Part shown: positions 39,305 to 51,800 of the stretch, piece by piece
How the letters are laid out: each line of letters begins with the position of its first letter
Numbering within the stretch: position 1 is the first letter of the stretch
Origin: Calliopsis andreniformis
Lineage: Eukaryota > Arthropoda > Insecta > Hymenoptera > Andrenidae
NCBI RefSeq assembly: GCF_051401765.1
Contig: NC_135073.1
Span: forward strand, 6,510,001-6,574,000
Length of the DNA: 64,000 nt
Direction: 5' to 3'
Made by a program: the position numbers and the translations under genes
Notes under the pieces: generated by a model
What the model saw: the letters and a program-made list of their open reading frames with translations, nothing else
Databases searched by the model: none
What the model was told of the DNA's origin: nothing

Positions 39305-41551
39305 TAGAAGACTAATAACGTTTGAAATTCAATGGAGACGTGAATAGGATTTGGGAAAGTGATTAAGGACACGACATTTATTTTACCCATTTACTCTCAA
39401 AATTACTATTCGTTGAATTAGGACAGAGGAATAATTGGAATGGACCACACTATATAAAGATTTAACATATGGATAATTGGAAAACTAGTTGACAGTTCTA
39501 ACTTAACCGAATTCACACAAAATTATAAAATAGAACGTGGTTGTCAATTGAGTCGCTGTCGAAATAGAACGTAATAAATTATATGCAGCACACTATTGAT
39601 ACATACAATTTTATTAAATTTGTAATTAGCCTTTAGATCCACACAATTGTCGGTGGTGAGCGCCTAGGCTTAATATAAGTTGATAATTACGTAGTATATG
39701 AGACACTTATTATTAGCTACCAGTGAGTAAAAGTATGTTACATAATTAGAAGAAAATTAAATAAACCTAGAGCTGTAGAATTTGTATTATTTTCATTCCC
39801 TAAGACTTCAGAATTTTATATGAAAATCGAAAGCACTAAAGTTTACTTGCTATCTCTAATGCTTCGACAACCTCCCAACTTTTCATTACATATCAGGCAA
39901 TAGTTATACACATTCGTAAAAGTTGTTCAGAAGCATTTACAAATCAAATCGGTAATTTTTTCAGTACGAATTATAGTAATCATTTAGAAAAATTTGATAC
40001 TAATTGAAAGAATTCAAGATGATCATGGAACTCTGACAAATAGGTACGTAGAATTAATAAAAAGAATTGAACATTGCATTATGTGATCCTCTTAGAGTCA
40101 TACATAAACGTTCACTAGACTCAATGTTTATTGAAACTAATATTCTCATTGTCAGATATCAGAGTGACACGCTAACATAATTGTGAAACCTATTACCCAT
40201 AAACTATACTGTAAAACATCCATACTAATCGCAAATGGCTTCTAAAAGCTTCCAAAGAAATTGTGTAAAACGTTCCATACTAATTTTAATTAAATGTTAC
40301 AAGTAGATAACGAACCGACAAATATTTGAATCATGCTTAGTTATCACAAATTTGATACTTAGTGAGATATTCAACGATGAAGCTCGTATTTCGCTTGTTT
40401 GTACATATTGAACACCCTTAACATCAGACTTCTTTGAAGTAACATAATAGTTCAGCGGTTTTGGGTGGAGCTTTGGAATCGCTGTGGCTCTGGAACTTGA
40501 GTCTAGTTACAGCCAGATATGCTGTTAATGAGCAACGATTCGATATCGACATGTTGCTGATAAACCTGAGCTTATTGATAACATCGGTGAAATATTAATA
40601 ATGCTGATTATATGACAAAAAGAAATGAATTTTTAGACGAACTAAATAAATTAATTATTTAAGCAAAACTATATTTTTCACTGAAAGGAAATGTTGAAAG
40701 TTATAATACAACGTATCTATTAAATCAATGTAACACAAAATAAAGGATAAATTCAATTGCTTTAGATTCTACATTTTGGGTTGACATGATTAGTGATATT
40801 TAGACACAGAACAAAACCAAATAATGAGACTAAAAATCAGATGATAAAATAATTTTAAAAAACGTGTTTAAGATTCTTAGTTAACGTTAGTCTGAATATG
40901 ACATACAGTTTAAGTACATACTATATTTTTGTTAATCATCCGAATTTCAAAAATTCTGTGATTATATTTTAAATAATGACACTTAAAAGTGATAAAAAAT
41001 TTTCGATTGTTTGAAACTAACGAGGTGCTGTACTCCACTAAAAAAATGGACAAGAGATGGCTGTCAGCTCGTATGATGTTCAATACTTTTTAATTAGGCA
41101 GTGAAAAATTATGCAAACGGATATTTTCATAATCACAATTTTAAAAAAATAACATGTACCTACTTCATTTTTAATTTGTTACATATCTTTGTATATTTTT
41201 GCACATCTAAATATTCCACAAATACATAAAAATCTGCAGTCTAATTATAGCATAATCTAATGAGATCATTACATCCTCTTTATTGTAAACGAAACATAGT
41301 GGTACGAGTGCAAAAAATTCGCAATTTTTTCATTTATTATCTAATTTTTGTAGAAATATTGTTAACCTAACGTGACCTACACTGCTCTAAAACCAGTCAC
41401 AGTTATGATACAAATTATGTTCCAAATATTGCAGCAGACATATTGCCGAAGTTAGCAGAAGTGGAGAAATTATAGAATCTTTGAGTAGCTAATAGTAGAT
41501 ACTAATCTAAAGTTAGTTTGAACAGATAATTTTGCATAACTAATTTATATA
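39305..41551. other. AT-rich stretch without recognised genes
   Basis: A diverged direct repeat of TGTAAAAC(A/G)TCCATACTAAT type occurs at about 40210 and 40264. No exon or RNA signal is seen. Confidence 0.35.
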
Positions 41552-41553
41552 TA

Positions 41554-42061
41554 CAGAGTGTCCCAGATTTAGGGTGCAAATCTTTGTCAGCAGATTCTAC
41601 AGATGCAGATAAAAAAAATGTTACATGAACATGGGTTAACGCTTTATTAGAAAGTTATAAACAAAAACATGAAATTCTAACATTCCATTTCGGAATGACC
41701 ACCACCATTAGTGATGCAAGATTCACAACGATTCAGTAGAATTTGTCAGAGTACGAAGTTCATTTGTATTTTGCTTTATTTCTGTAAATGTATCTTTATT
41801 TTGTGTGCTAGTTCATCACGCGCATTTATTGTTGTTGCATACATTTTTTCCTTCAAAGTTCTCCATTGACAAAAATCGAGTGATCTTGGAGGCCACCATA
41901 TTAGCCCTGTTCGACCTATCCATATTTCTGGAACATGATTATTTAACCACTGACAAAATGGAACATTAGAATTTCATAGTTTGTTTATATAATATTTTTC
42001 TCTTGTCTACACTTGTAGAAGATACTGACAAAGGTTTGCACCTTAAATCTGTGACACTCTG
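41554..42061. mobile_element. 508-bp deleted Tc1/mariner-superfamily transposon
   Basis: The ends are CAGAGTGTCCCAGATTTA (left) and, on the minus strand, CAGAGTGTCACAGATTTA (right). They are flanked by TA at 41552-41553 and 42062-42063. The inverted arms run for about 110-135 bp, sharing TTGTCAG, TTCTACA and GAAATTCTAA. Between them lies the C-terminal part of a transposase gene on the minus strand. Full-length relatives would be expected to exceed 1 kb, so the first two thirds of the gene appear to be lost. This copy ties the CAGGGTGTCCC-type ends seen elsewhere in the window to the IS630/Tc1/mariner superfamily. Confidence 0.85.
41677..41961 (-). pseudogene. IS630/Tc1/mariner-type transposase, C-terminal remnant
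   Basis: Read on the minus strand, 95 codons in a single phase show the usual transposase tail. WLNNHVPEIWIGRTG is followed by WWPPRSLDF, then LKEKMY and NARDELAHKI. After two in-frame stops (TAA at 41776-41778, then TGA), the phase continues into LLNRCESCITNGGGH and ends at TAG (41677-41679). In this family the segment W-P-P-R-S-x-D-(L/F) holds the third catalytic acidic residue, and here that Asp is retained. The DNA-binding region and the first two catalytic acids are missing. With the internal stops and the loss of the N-terminal part, the gene is dead. It lies within the inverted arms of the 41554-42061 element. Confidence 0.85.
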
Positions 42062-42063
42062 TA

Positions 42064-42500
42064 TATTTGTTGTATTTAAATTAGCTTAAAACCTAAATAA
42101 AATGTATAAAGCAAGAGATTAATTGAAAGCGCCAAAAATGAGAGAAAAAGAAGAAAATACAGTAGAATAATTATTACAAACACCTAAGAGCTCTGAACAC
42201 AGTTGTGTCACTGTATCTTCAATAAAACGATCTAATTATCAAATTAGTTTCAAATAATTTCGTCGAAGTAATACCGAAATCCACCTGACAATGAAGAAAG
42301 AAAGCAGTCGTCGAACAAAGGGCCAAGTACTCGTAGGGCGTGGTAAACAATTTGGCAAGCCTAGAAAGAAATACCCAGGAAATCTGCTTAAGCACTGAAA
42401 GCATCTCATACCCGTGCTGACGATGAGAAATAAGAAGAAACCTTTTGTTTCGCTTGTTGAAAAACGTGCTAGAAATTAAAGGTGGCAGCTGCCTCGGGAA
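42064..42500. other. AT-rich sequence without recognised features
   Basis: Only a 61-codon minus-strand frame (42219-42404) with no known match. Confidence 0.35.
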
Positions 42501-42930
42501 AGTGGAGGATTTAAGAAACCGAGGCGAGCAAGAATGGATCGGACGTCGCGAGATTTCCGAGCAAAAGTCTTAATTGCGTTATCTCAGCCGGATGCATCCT
42601 CTCCTACAGTCATATCGCGAGCTGGTTGATCCTGGCGAACAGCCAGGAACCGTCACTGCCAAGAATTGTAACGTGAAAAGGAGGATGCTCCGAAGGGGAA
42701 GACGGGCGGCCAAGTAATGGCTGCGCTAAACGCATCGTAGTTGGACAATTTTAATTAAACCGATCGTCAGGGGACTGTTTGTTGTTTGCAGTTCCGTGTA
42801 AGTGGGAAAAGAAGGCTGGCATTGGCGGGGAAAGGGGTTCAGCTCTTGTTCGATCGAACGACCGACAGGTCCGATGTATTAGTTTCTAATTGGACACGGA
42901 ATTGTCTTCTTTAATTGAAGTCCTCGTAAT
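42501..42930. other. GC-richer island with splice-like words
   Basis: One of the strongest composition contrasts in the window. It contains the word CTGGTTGATCCTG, shared with the 18S rRNA start but not extended. Further on there is an acceptor-like tract directly followed by a donor-like GTAAGT at 42798. No reading frame supports an exon. It may be a regulatory or transcribed non-coding block. Confidence 0.3.
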
Positions 42931-43459
42931 CAGCGATCATCAACAGAAATATGAAGCACACATATTGATCTGGAGTCAAGAAGGTTCTATTTCTGTTTTA
43001 TACCACGTGACATAAAGATAGCATACCACGTTAGTTTTCAAATTTCCTGAAAATATATTTCGTAATAAAGTAGAACTGATATGAGTAATAAAGTTAAATT
43101 GCAATAGGAATAAACAAGGCAATGAAAATTCGAAATAGAATTCAATAAAAGATGAGGTTGGAAGTGAGTGATCCCTGTGCCAAAAAGGCTGTACCTGCAG
43201 CCTATTCAGTGTACTTACTTTAATTGGATACGTTTAATTACTTTTGTAACTATTAATTAAACAAATAATTCTAATTATAATGAGAAAACTTTGTTTTTAT
43301 GAAAAATTTCTGATTCTACAATTTATATAAATACTTAAACATTTGGTGAACTCTTGATTTATAAATATAACATTATACATATATGTAGAGGGTTTAGACA
43401 TTTGAAGGTTTTAAATTTCGAAATTTTCAAACTTTGAAAACCAGAGCGTTTCGATGACC

Positions 43460-43578
43460 TAGTGTATAAACGTTGTATGCCCACTTTTGGTTAAGTTTGA
43501 GATTTTATACTATGAATAGATTTTACATTATAAAATCTCAAGCTTGACCAAAAGTAGACATACAATGTTTACGCATTA
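43460..43578. repeat. 119-bp palindromic hairpin (possible MITE core)
   Basis: Arms of 50 bp, 43460-43509 and 43529-43578, pair with few mismatches: TAAACGTTGTATGCCCACTT on the left against TAAACATTGTATGTCTACTT on the minus strand of the right. The loop is about 19 bases. Weaker pairing of AAATTTC/CAAACTTT words continues outward to roughly 43405 and 43640, so the hairpin may be the centre of a larger foldback element. No target duplication could be defined. Confidence 0.65.
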
Positions 43579-43659
43579 AACTGTTGATTTGCACAGGTAA
43601 TAGAAACGTTGAGAACTTTGAAATTTAAAAATGCGAGTTCAAACAATGACAAATAAATG

Positions 43660-45107
43660 GTTGCTTCTAAAAAAACAAAGATCACAGTGAAACTCGTACC
43701 TCTAACGAAGCATTTCTATATAAAACAAAAGCTACGTTATAGATATGGATAGCCATGCTGGATGCGCGTGCAAAAACAAGTAGTTTCCAAATCAGGGTAA
43801 TTTGCTGATGTAGGAAATCCTACGTTCTTTTCTCTTAATTAGTGAGATTCATGTTTTTGTGTGGCAGTGTTTTTCACACAGCTGACGTCGACACGGTTGG
43901 CGAACGAGTCGCGGCGTTATTACCTCATGAGCACGCGACTGCGAAAGCTTTCAGTGATAATTAGAAGAACCTAATTGTAATCCTCTGAGATGAAATACCA
44001 ATTTCAACCTGAGTAGCTACCCCGCCTCGAGCTCGTCAAACAGCTATCCCAGCTGTACGCACGTTTCCACTAGTTTTAACTTTTCACGGATCAAAGGAAT
44101 CGAATTAGGCGTGAAGACATCCTTACGATTAATAGGAACCCCTTCGTGGAATTTAATCCCACCCATACAAGCCCGTTTACGTCGTGTACAATGTAATTAC
44201 CGTAGCAACGATCATTTGATCACAATGGCGTGATGAGGAGAGCGACAAAACGGTAATGAATTTTCTTTTGTTCCGGTATTATAGGAAGAACATTGATTAA
44301 TTCTAGTCAGTAACGCCTACCGCTCTTGCTTCCGCAGGAAGATAATTACCAGCGATTCGGGGAGATTAAGAATAGAAGGGAAATGAATTGAGTATACTGG
44401 CACGCGCGAACTGTTTAATGCAGAATATTAACAAAAAGGAAATTGGTTCCTTCTGCAAAAATAATGAGTAACTTAGAACGAAGGACTTATTTACTTTCTA
44501 AAATTCATTTTTACTGATTTTGGTGTTGTAGGAAGTAAGTACTAACAATAAGCATTAGAATGAAAGAATATTTCCGATGGTGTTGTAATAGTGGATAAAA
44601 ATTCTTTCATAATCTTTGAAACATAAATGTACTTGGTGAAATGTCTCTCTTGAGACCACTCCAAGTTGCGATAACATATCATATGATACAATTGTTTTAC
44701 AGAATATGGAAAAAGATGAATGTCCAACGTGAATCTTTACATTTTAAAAAGGATATTTTTATTTTATGAGTACAACTATAAAAAGGAATTCACAAACTTT
44801 TTTAAACATATTTGAGAAAGCAAAGAATAAAAACTCCATGCTTCTTCTCGTATTTCAAAAATTGTTTAGAAAAAAATTAACTTTTAATTAAGACAGCAAG
44901 CAAAATTTTATTTACGATTGGATAATAGATACATCATTTTGATCTTTTTTCATTCCACAGTACAGTATATATTTCCACGATTTTCTGACACTGGCTTAGA
45001 AAAGAAGTCGGCTGATCCTTGTCAACTGATGACGTACCAATTAACAAACGCGCACCAGAGCTCAATTAAGCGAGAGCTTTCAAACTAATAGTTCGATCAA
45101 ATTTATA
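43660..45107. other. non-coding stretch with GC-richer island at 43860-44400
   Basis: The island carries CpG words and splice-like motifs but no convincing frame. The flanks are AT-rich. No RNA gene is recognised. Confidence 0.3.
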
Positions 45108-45109
45108 TA

Positions 45110-45195
45110 TAGAGTATTCAGCAACAAGTGAGGATACTGAAAGGGTGATTCTATATTACAAAATAGGATGAAAATGAAAGACAACATGGTTGCAG
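45110..45195 (+). mobile_element. fragment of CAGGGTG-type MITE
   Basis: After TA (45108-45109) the sequence reads TAGAGTATTCAGCAACAAG, a C-to-T changed form of the CAGGGTGTTC type end. It continues with GGGTGATTCTATATTACAAA, which matches the inner words of the 6190-6639 element (GGTGATTCTACATGAAAGAA on its minus strand). No inverted right end is visible. Truncated copy. Confidence 0.45.
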
Positions 45196-45199
45196 TCGT

Positions 45200-48100
45200 G
45201 TCTTCACGTTTGGTTATTCATGTTCGAAAATGGGGGTAAAAGGTTATCATTGGCGTGTCTTCAATGGGTCAATAATCTAGTAGTAGCCTCACCCACAATC
45301 CCCTTCATTCGCCTGCAGTGCCTTCACAGTTTTATAGTCACCTACTGACCCACTCAACGTAAGTCCATTATAAACGAAGTGCAAGATCTGAGGTGCTTTT
45401 CAGCCGAATTATTAATAAATAAGAATAACCGAAAAACAAAGTTGACACTGTCTTTTCATGGTGCTTCATTTTTGTCTCATTTTATCATACAAAATAACCC
45501 CTTAAATTTTCTTCCATTTGTTTTAAGACACATGTTATATAGCTGTGACTAAACCTGCTGAATTTTGTAAAATCTTGAAACCTTAGTTTAAAACGCAACA
45601 TTCCTGAGAAATGTAAATGTATACACCTTATATATTACGCACCTTATTCATTATTTTTCTGAGACAAGAAAGACATTGTATAACAGGCAATATATGCATA
45701 GACGTTTAGTAAATGAAAAGGATTCACAAAAAAAGTTTATGACATACGTACAACTGGTATACTCTAGTGCTATAGATATTCCAATTTTTTCAGTTTTTAA
45801 AATGTTGCAGGGTTTTGATCAGAGAGGAGAAATAGTAACGAATAAAATATTAAGCTAATCTCTGGTATTTCCTTTCATAACAGTACTATGAAAAAACAAA
45901 ATATAATAATGTAAATTCACTACAAAAAATACTGAATTAAATGATGCGATTACGCAACTTTGGAGATTAATGGGTTAAGTAGAGTTTTCAATCTGAATTA
46001 GTAAAGAGTTTTTAAAAAAAAATTGCAGCGAAATCGACATAACTTATTTAAAACAGAGAAAGCGTTAATGGGACCATATTTAGTAGTTTGCTCTTCTGGG
46101 TGACTCTCGCAGGATTAAATACAAATGAACCATTTTACTAAATTAACATAGATCTTTCGCGTTATAAAATTAGATTTTTTGAAAATATTTTCTGAAGCCT
46201 TATGTTAGAACTAATACAAGAAACGAAGCTATGAAATTTGAACAAATCAACTTCAGGAACTTGACAACCCCTCAATAATTTCAGCATGATTTAAAATTCT
46301 ATTATGTTCTCCGGATAACTCCCTCTCCTTTGTTATCTCACGTATACCTTGTTGGAACGTATTTGATCAGAAAATGATTAAAGTAAGATAGAATATAAAT
46401 TCCTTACTTTAGAAGTCTCCCTTTTTGGCTATATAATAATGTTTTTCGTAAAATAGCAACGCTAAAACATGATAACAGTGTATTGAGAAATATTTTGCCT
46501 TAGGAAAATTATTTTGTTAAATTGTCTCTGCACAATTTATATTCTTTGTTGTTAAACACCGAGGAATGTATAAAAATATGCAGAAGCCAATACGTACTTA
46601 CAATTTTGAAAAAATTTAGTTTTATTTTGATTCAATAATAAACCTTAAAATTGATTAAGAAAGTTATTGTGATCAAACTTGCAAAATGTTCTCTAACTTA
46701 ATTTTAGTAAATAAATTTTATTTCTTTTATAGCGTTAATACGCATGCATGTCTCGAAGGAGGATTATAAGTTTTAATAGAATTCGAATATGACATGATTC
46801 GATCAAATCCTTTTCTTAATTTATTCCCTTGGTACTTTCTTACTAACTCGACAAAATTAAATACCCTCGAGTCTCTCCAGACCAATTTCTTACAATTGTA
46901 ATATCACAAGAATTTCAACCTCACACTTTGAGTTCAATGTTTTATCTTTTCATACTAATATGACATTAATTGCTCGTCTGTTCAGCACATGATGAATGAA
47001 ATTAATTTTTATTAATTTACCAAGCTAGAAGTACAAAAAGATGTTCAAAGTACTTTGTTGGTTGAATAAGAGTATTATAAATTGTATAACAAAAAGTAAT
47101 GACAGTCGATTAAATCAAACACCAAAAACACACTACATGTTAGAAATTCTAACGAAATTCGGTCGTTATTTGTTTTAAATCAAATTATTTACTCTTTACA
47201 ATATAGCTAAATAAGTGTGTTAGTTTTAATAATTTATAGAGATCATTAAATGACAACTACCTGTTAAATGTATATCAAAACTGCAGAATCAATTAAGATT
47301 TATTATACTACAGTTTCATAAAAAATTTAAACTAGGAATAATGTATATTATTAGATCATCTACAGGGTATTAAAATATAATAAAAAATTCTGTTTTTGTT
47401 AAACAAATTTTCTGAATACTCACAAAGACTATTAAACGATAATAATTCTTCATATTGCAATTATGTGAATTCAAACGTCTTAATAGAATTTTGTGTATCT
47501 ACTACATCGAATTCCTACCCGTGTGGCAATGTAAATATGTTACACAAACATATAATGCATATGAACACAAGCATCACCGTCGTATTGCTACTGGTGGGTT
47601 TTGAACTCCCTTCATTAACTATGCCCATTCGGTATTCTGTGGTTCAACTCTCCTAATTATCTTTGCGCTATTCTACATTGTCCCTAATAGAAGTCTAACT
47701 AGTACGCGCGAAAATCGAATTAATTACATGCGCCGTATTTCAGTGACGTCTCCTGATGAAGATGCATTTGTCGGATCCTCTAAGGAATATCGCGCGGGAC
47801 TCGTATAAAATGTTTCTTCATTAAATTTTGAATATTACTCACAGTAGCTACCAACTATAATAACATCAGATGCTGATTATTAAAATGAAACGAGATGATT
47901 TACTGTTTCAATCTGTGTCAAATACTTTGCTTCGTTTATGAACTATTTAAATGAAATAAAATAGTGAAGGATTAGAAACTTTCGTTATAGATAGTGTCTG
48001 TGAAACAATTTTATGATATTTTCTTTTTCCATTTTTCAACTGTCATGATACTGTTGCAAGTAATTCTCTACGATACATACAGCAATATTTTTTCCTATTA

Positions 48101-49466
48101 AATCGATGTTTATTCTTTTTGAGTTTATTTCATGATGCTGTCCTTTTGATTGAAATTATTGTGAATTATGTGAGCTAGTAAGATTATTAGTATTATTATT
48201 ACTATTACTATTATTATTATTATTCTAAATCAAACAGTAACGTAACATTTAAAATTTTTAATAAATTACTAATTCTACGTCATACAATTTGCTTTATATC
48301 CTATTTTACTAATTTTCAATTTGTAAATATTTGATATTAGAAATGTGTTTAAACTAAATTGAATATTTCAGACTTAATTACACTCGTATACAGAACTTCT
48401 TAAATAAATTTGTTTACGTATAATAGAATAACGAGAGAGAAAATGGGACATTCATTAGGAACAATGAAAGAACTAGTGAAATGTAACGCCTTTAATTACA
48501 GTAGCCGAGAGTGCACTTCGTTATGTCTGGCAGTATTTTACTTTACATTGTAAATTTCATAATTGCACTTCTTCTTCTACTAACTGTAATGCCGAAATTT
48601 TATTTGTAAAATAAGTGAAATTTAAATGCTAAATTTAATGCATTTCATCGTGCCTATTTTAGTTAAGCAAATTATTTTCGTATATTAAATAATTTTAGTT
48701 GCTATCAATATATTCTGAAGGAAGGTTTGATGACTACTGATCGATACGTACTCTCGGATACGGTTGTCTCATGCAATTCAGAGACTGTCAATGCAAATGT
48801 AAACACCAGCAAAACTTTACTAACAACATGGTCGTAAATTGGGTTAAAGTGGATTTGAATAAACCCCTGATCAGCTAACTTCGAGTCAGAGCTGCACATC
48901 TTCGGCTGAACTTGTATTCAAAATAATCGTATACGAAACAATCAACACACCAATAAAAGTACACATTCAAAACGCGACGAGTAGTAACTTTCTATACTTA
49001 TTTTACAATACGTTCCGAACTAAAATTTTGATTACAGACTATCTTTAAATATTTACATTAAATAAGACTAACAGAGAAGAATTAAAAATTCGCAAGCTAA
49101 AAGCTCTTCTCCTTTTAAAATGTGTGCGCCATTTAAGCATTCATTAAAATTTTAGAAAATATAAAATTGCATATGAGATCTTTTTTAGCCCATACGTGGT
49201 CGACAATATCGAAAAACTGTACCAATGATCATCAATGGCTAGTGGCCAGAATGAGGCCACAAAAACGATTTTATGTTGTTTCGAGAGGTCGTAAACGCTT
49301 GTAGCTCGCAATGAGGAACGAGGTCTTTGAAACTCTTAGAGGAATATCGGAGAACTCGTAAACCTCGGCTCGGAACTACCGAATAATGCGAGTCATCCAG
49401 TTAAAAGCGCTTTTTCAAAGATGGATTCACGAAATCTGAAGATGTACATCTTCATTCATTGAATAG
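45200..49466. other. AT-rich stretch without recognised genes
   Basis: About 4.3 kb with short chance frames. It contains the ATT microsatellite at 48184-48224 and a lone TACAGGGTATT word at 47361. No exon, tRNA or rRNA is recognised. Confidence 0.35.
48184..48224 (+). repeat. (ATT)n microsatellite
   Basis: About 13 imperfect ATT/ACT triplets in a row (TATTATTATTACTATTACTA and onward). Confidence 0.8.
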
Positions 49467-49660
49467 CTCTAATTAGCGTTCCTCTACATTCGAATGTTTC
49501 AATGCTTTGATGAATAAATGCCAGTGCTTAGGAAGAACTGTATCGTTTTTGTTTTCTTTCTTTATTTTGACAAAAACTGAGTTTCACAATTTTTCCTAAG
49601 CACTGGCATTTATCCATGCAAGCATTCAAATATTTGAACATAGAGAAACGCCAATTAGAG
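49467..49660. mobile_element. 194-bp foldback MITE with 74-bp arms
   Basis: The left arm (49467-49540) and right arm (49587-49660) are inverted copies with few differences. The strongest shared segment is AAATGCCAGTGCTTAGGAA, and the outer ends share CTCTAATT(A/G)GCGTT(C/T)C. The spacer is about 46 bp and T-rich. Weak pairing continues outward for a few bases (GAATAG against AAATAT), so the exact limits and target duplication are unsure. No coding capacity. Family unknown. Confidence 0.7.
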
Positions 49661-51160
49661 ATATTTAATTGTTATCAAAATAAAAGAAGAAAAGAAAAAC
49701 GATAAAGTGCAAGAAAATTTATGGAAAATTATTCCAACTAATTTTAAATAGTAAAAAATCGCAATGTTATGTACTAATAATTCCTAGAGCACAGAAACAT
49801 ACTCAATATTAATATCTACGTATTAATATGTGCTTACCCTTCTTGTATTGTAAGAACCTTGTACTAACCAAAGCTTCTTTTCATAATAAATATCGAAGTA
49901 TTTTTTATGCTTCTCTAATAAAATGCTTACCTGTAACAGAAACAAGAACAGATTTCATTAATAATTAGTAAAGCAACAGTAAACCAAAATAAGGTAACTA
50001 TCATGGCGGCGAACGTTTTAAATCGAACTGAAGCTCAAAAAGTGTAATAAATTACAGGACTGTCAATCATAATAAAAGTTATATGTTAAAAAATCTGCAA
50101 TCACCCACATGTTACATTTGATTGAATGTAAACACACGTGAAGCACGAAGACGTAATTCTTTTGACGCGCAAATTAGTAACACACCAAAATCAAACAGGC
50201 TACCATAGAACAGTTTTCCATAGAATGACGCAAGATGACGTGAAGGAATCCTCTTTCCCCTCGCCCCTCAAAGACATTCAAAACAAAGTGGCACGAAAAT
50301 TATAAATCTTTAAATATTATTAAATTATTTTTAAGAGTTACAATTTTATTTAACAATTATATTCTATATAATAGATATTTTTAAATATAGAAAAATTTAA
50401 TGAGTGTCCTTGTTCTTATCCTTAGAGGGAAGAAACATCCTTCCTTGTCTTCCTTTTTTCTAAGTTTTTATCTACTTATCAAATTTTTCTGATATTTCAA
50501 CGTTCAGTACATATAATGAGATAATAATATATAATAAATAATAAATAATAGATAATAATAATAGATAATAAATAATTTTCTTCTCTCTGAAATCTGTTTA
50601 ACAACATAAAAGGAAAATAGTATTTGGTTAGGATTAAGTACTTAAAAGTATTATAGAACCTACTATGGAATATTTCACTTATAATTTATTTTCTATTCAT
50701 TCATAAATAAAACATTTTCATTTTAATAACTGAAAGCATCAAATAAATCATTTCAAGCTGACATTATAAGCACTGTATTTCAAACATCGTTCGACGATAA
50801 AATAGAGTAATTTAATGATCGATTTTAAATATACAATAGCCATTTTTTATAGTATTCTAATACAGTAAAATATTCGGATAATCCCAGGCTTAGTGAAATA
50901 ATATTTAAAGTTTGTTTGCAGCTATCAATTGTTTTAAAAGTGCGCCTTGCAGTAATAACTCTTAATATCCAACCAGTTTTAAATTAGGACCAGCACGTGG
51001 CGATAATTACGTATAAATGAGTGTCCGATTACGATGTTTCAAAGATTCCTAAAATGCCTTTAAATTACACTTTACGACATAACGACTGTGCATATTAATG
51101 ATGTTTTACGCTCATAGATCTCTTAATGTTTTCATTGTCGTGAAATCTTTTCTCATGGAT
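49661..51160. other. AT-rich stretch
   Basis: Contains the AT-rich microsatellite at 50521-50575 and no other recognised feature. Confidence 0.35.
50521..50575 (+). repeat. (ATAATAAAT/GATAATA)n AT-rich microsatellite
   Basis: Imperfect repeats of ATAATA, AATA and GATAATA words over 55 bases. Confidence 0.75.
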
Positions 51161-51660
51161 GTTGCACAGCTGCAAGCACGACAGAAAGGAAATGGAATGC
51201 GATGGAAAAAGGAACCTGCGAACTGACAATGCTTAATGCGCTTATAATATTATTACTTTACTGCCTTTTGCTGTAAGTTTCTCACGCGGAACAATCATCT
51301 CCCAGCATCTGCCCGATTAATGAAACAACGAATTCCCTCCACTGTCGTGTATCTCATTCTAATTGCACGGTAATTATCTGAAGTTTCGACAAGGCTTTAG
51401 TTTCTTCGTGAGATCGCTTCAACGATACCATAAAATGTCGGCCGAATACGGGTCGCCATTCGGTTTACTGAAAACCCACAAGTGCCTGGCGATATTGTGC
51501 AATAGATTTCGTGTGCAGCTGCATAACTAATCAGTAGCCATGGATAAAGGACTGCAATCCTTTCATGATGGGACTGAAGAACGAGAGGCGTTGGCGAATC
51601 TGTAGTTTATGTGTTTATATTCTGAGCTGCTTTCATTTAATTGTAAGATGCAGTGAAGAA
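51161..51660. other. GC-richer island
   Basis: GC-balanced block without a usable reading frame. Candidate non-coding conserved or regulatory DNA by composition only. Confidence 0.25.
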
Positions 51661-51664
51661 AATA

Positions 51665-51800
51665 CAGGGTGGCTCACAGGACCTTAAACGGTTTACTTCT
51701 TGGGGACTTTTTTGGTTATTCTGGTCTTTTTAATCAATTACGAACATGAGGATTATGAATTTTTTAACTAGTACTGAAAGATATACAGATGAAATATGAA
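51665..51800 (+). mobile_element. CAGGGTGGC-type element end
   Basis: TA at 51663-51664 is followed by CAGGGTGGCTCACAGGACCT, resembling the ends of the TA-flanked group. A possible opposite end (minus-strand TATAGAGTGTGCAGAAAA) lies near 52583, but the two ends do not pair convincingly. The right limit is unknown. Confidence 0.35.

Noticed and set aside
42613..42630. CTGGTTGATCCTG, identical to the start of 18S rRNA
   Set aside because: The match does not continue into the conserved 18S sequence, so it is a short coincidence.
47585..47610. GGTTTTGAACTCCC, resembling a tRNA T-arm
   Set aside because: The stem does not pair and no acceptor or anticodon arm is visible.
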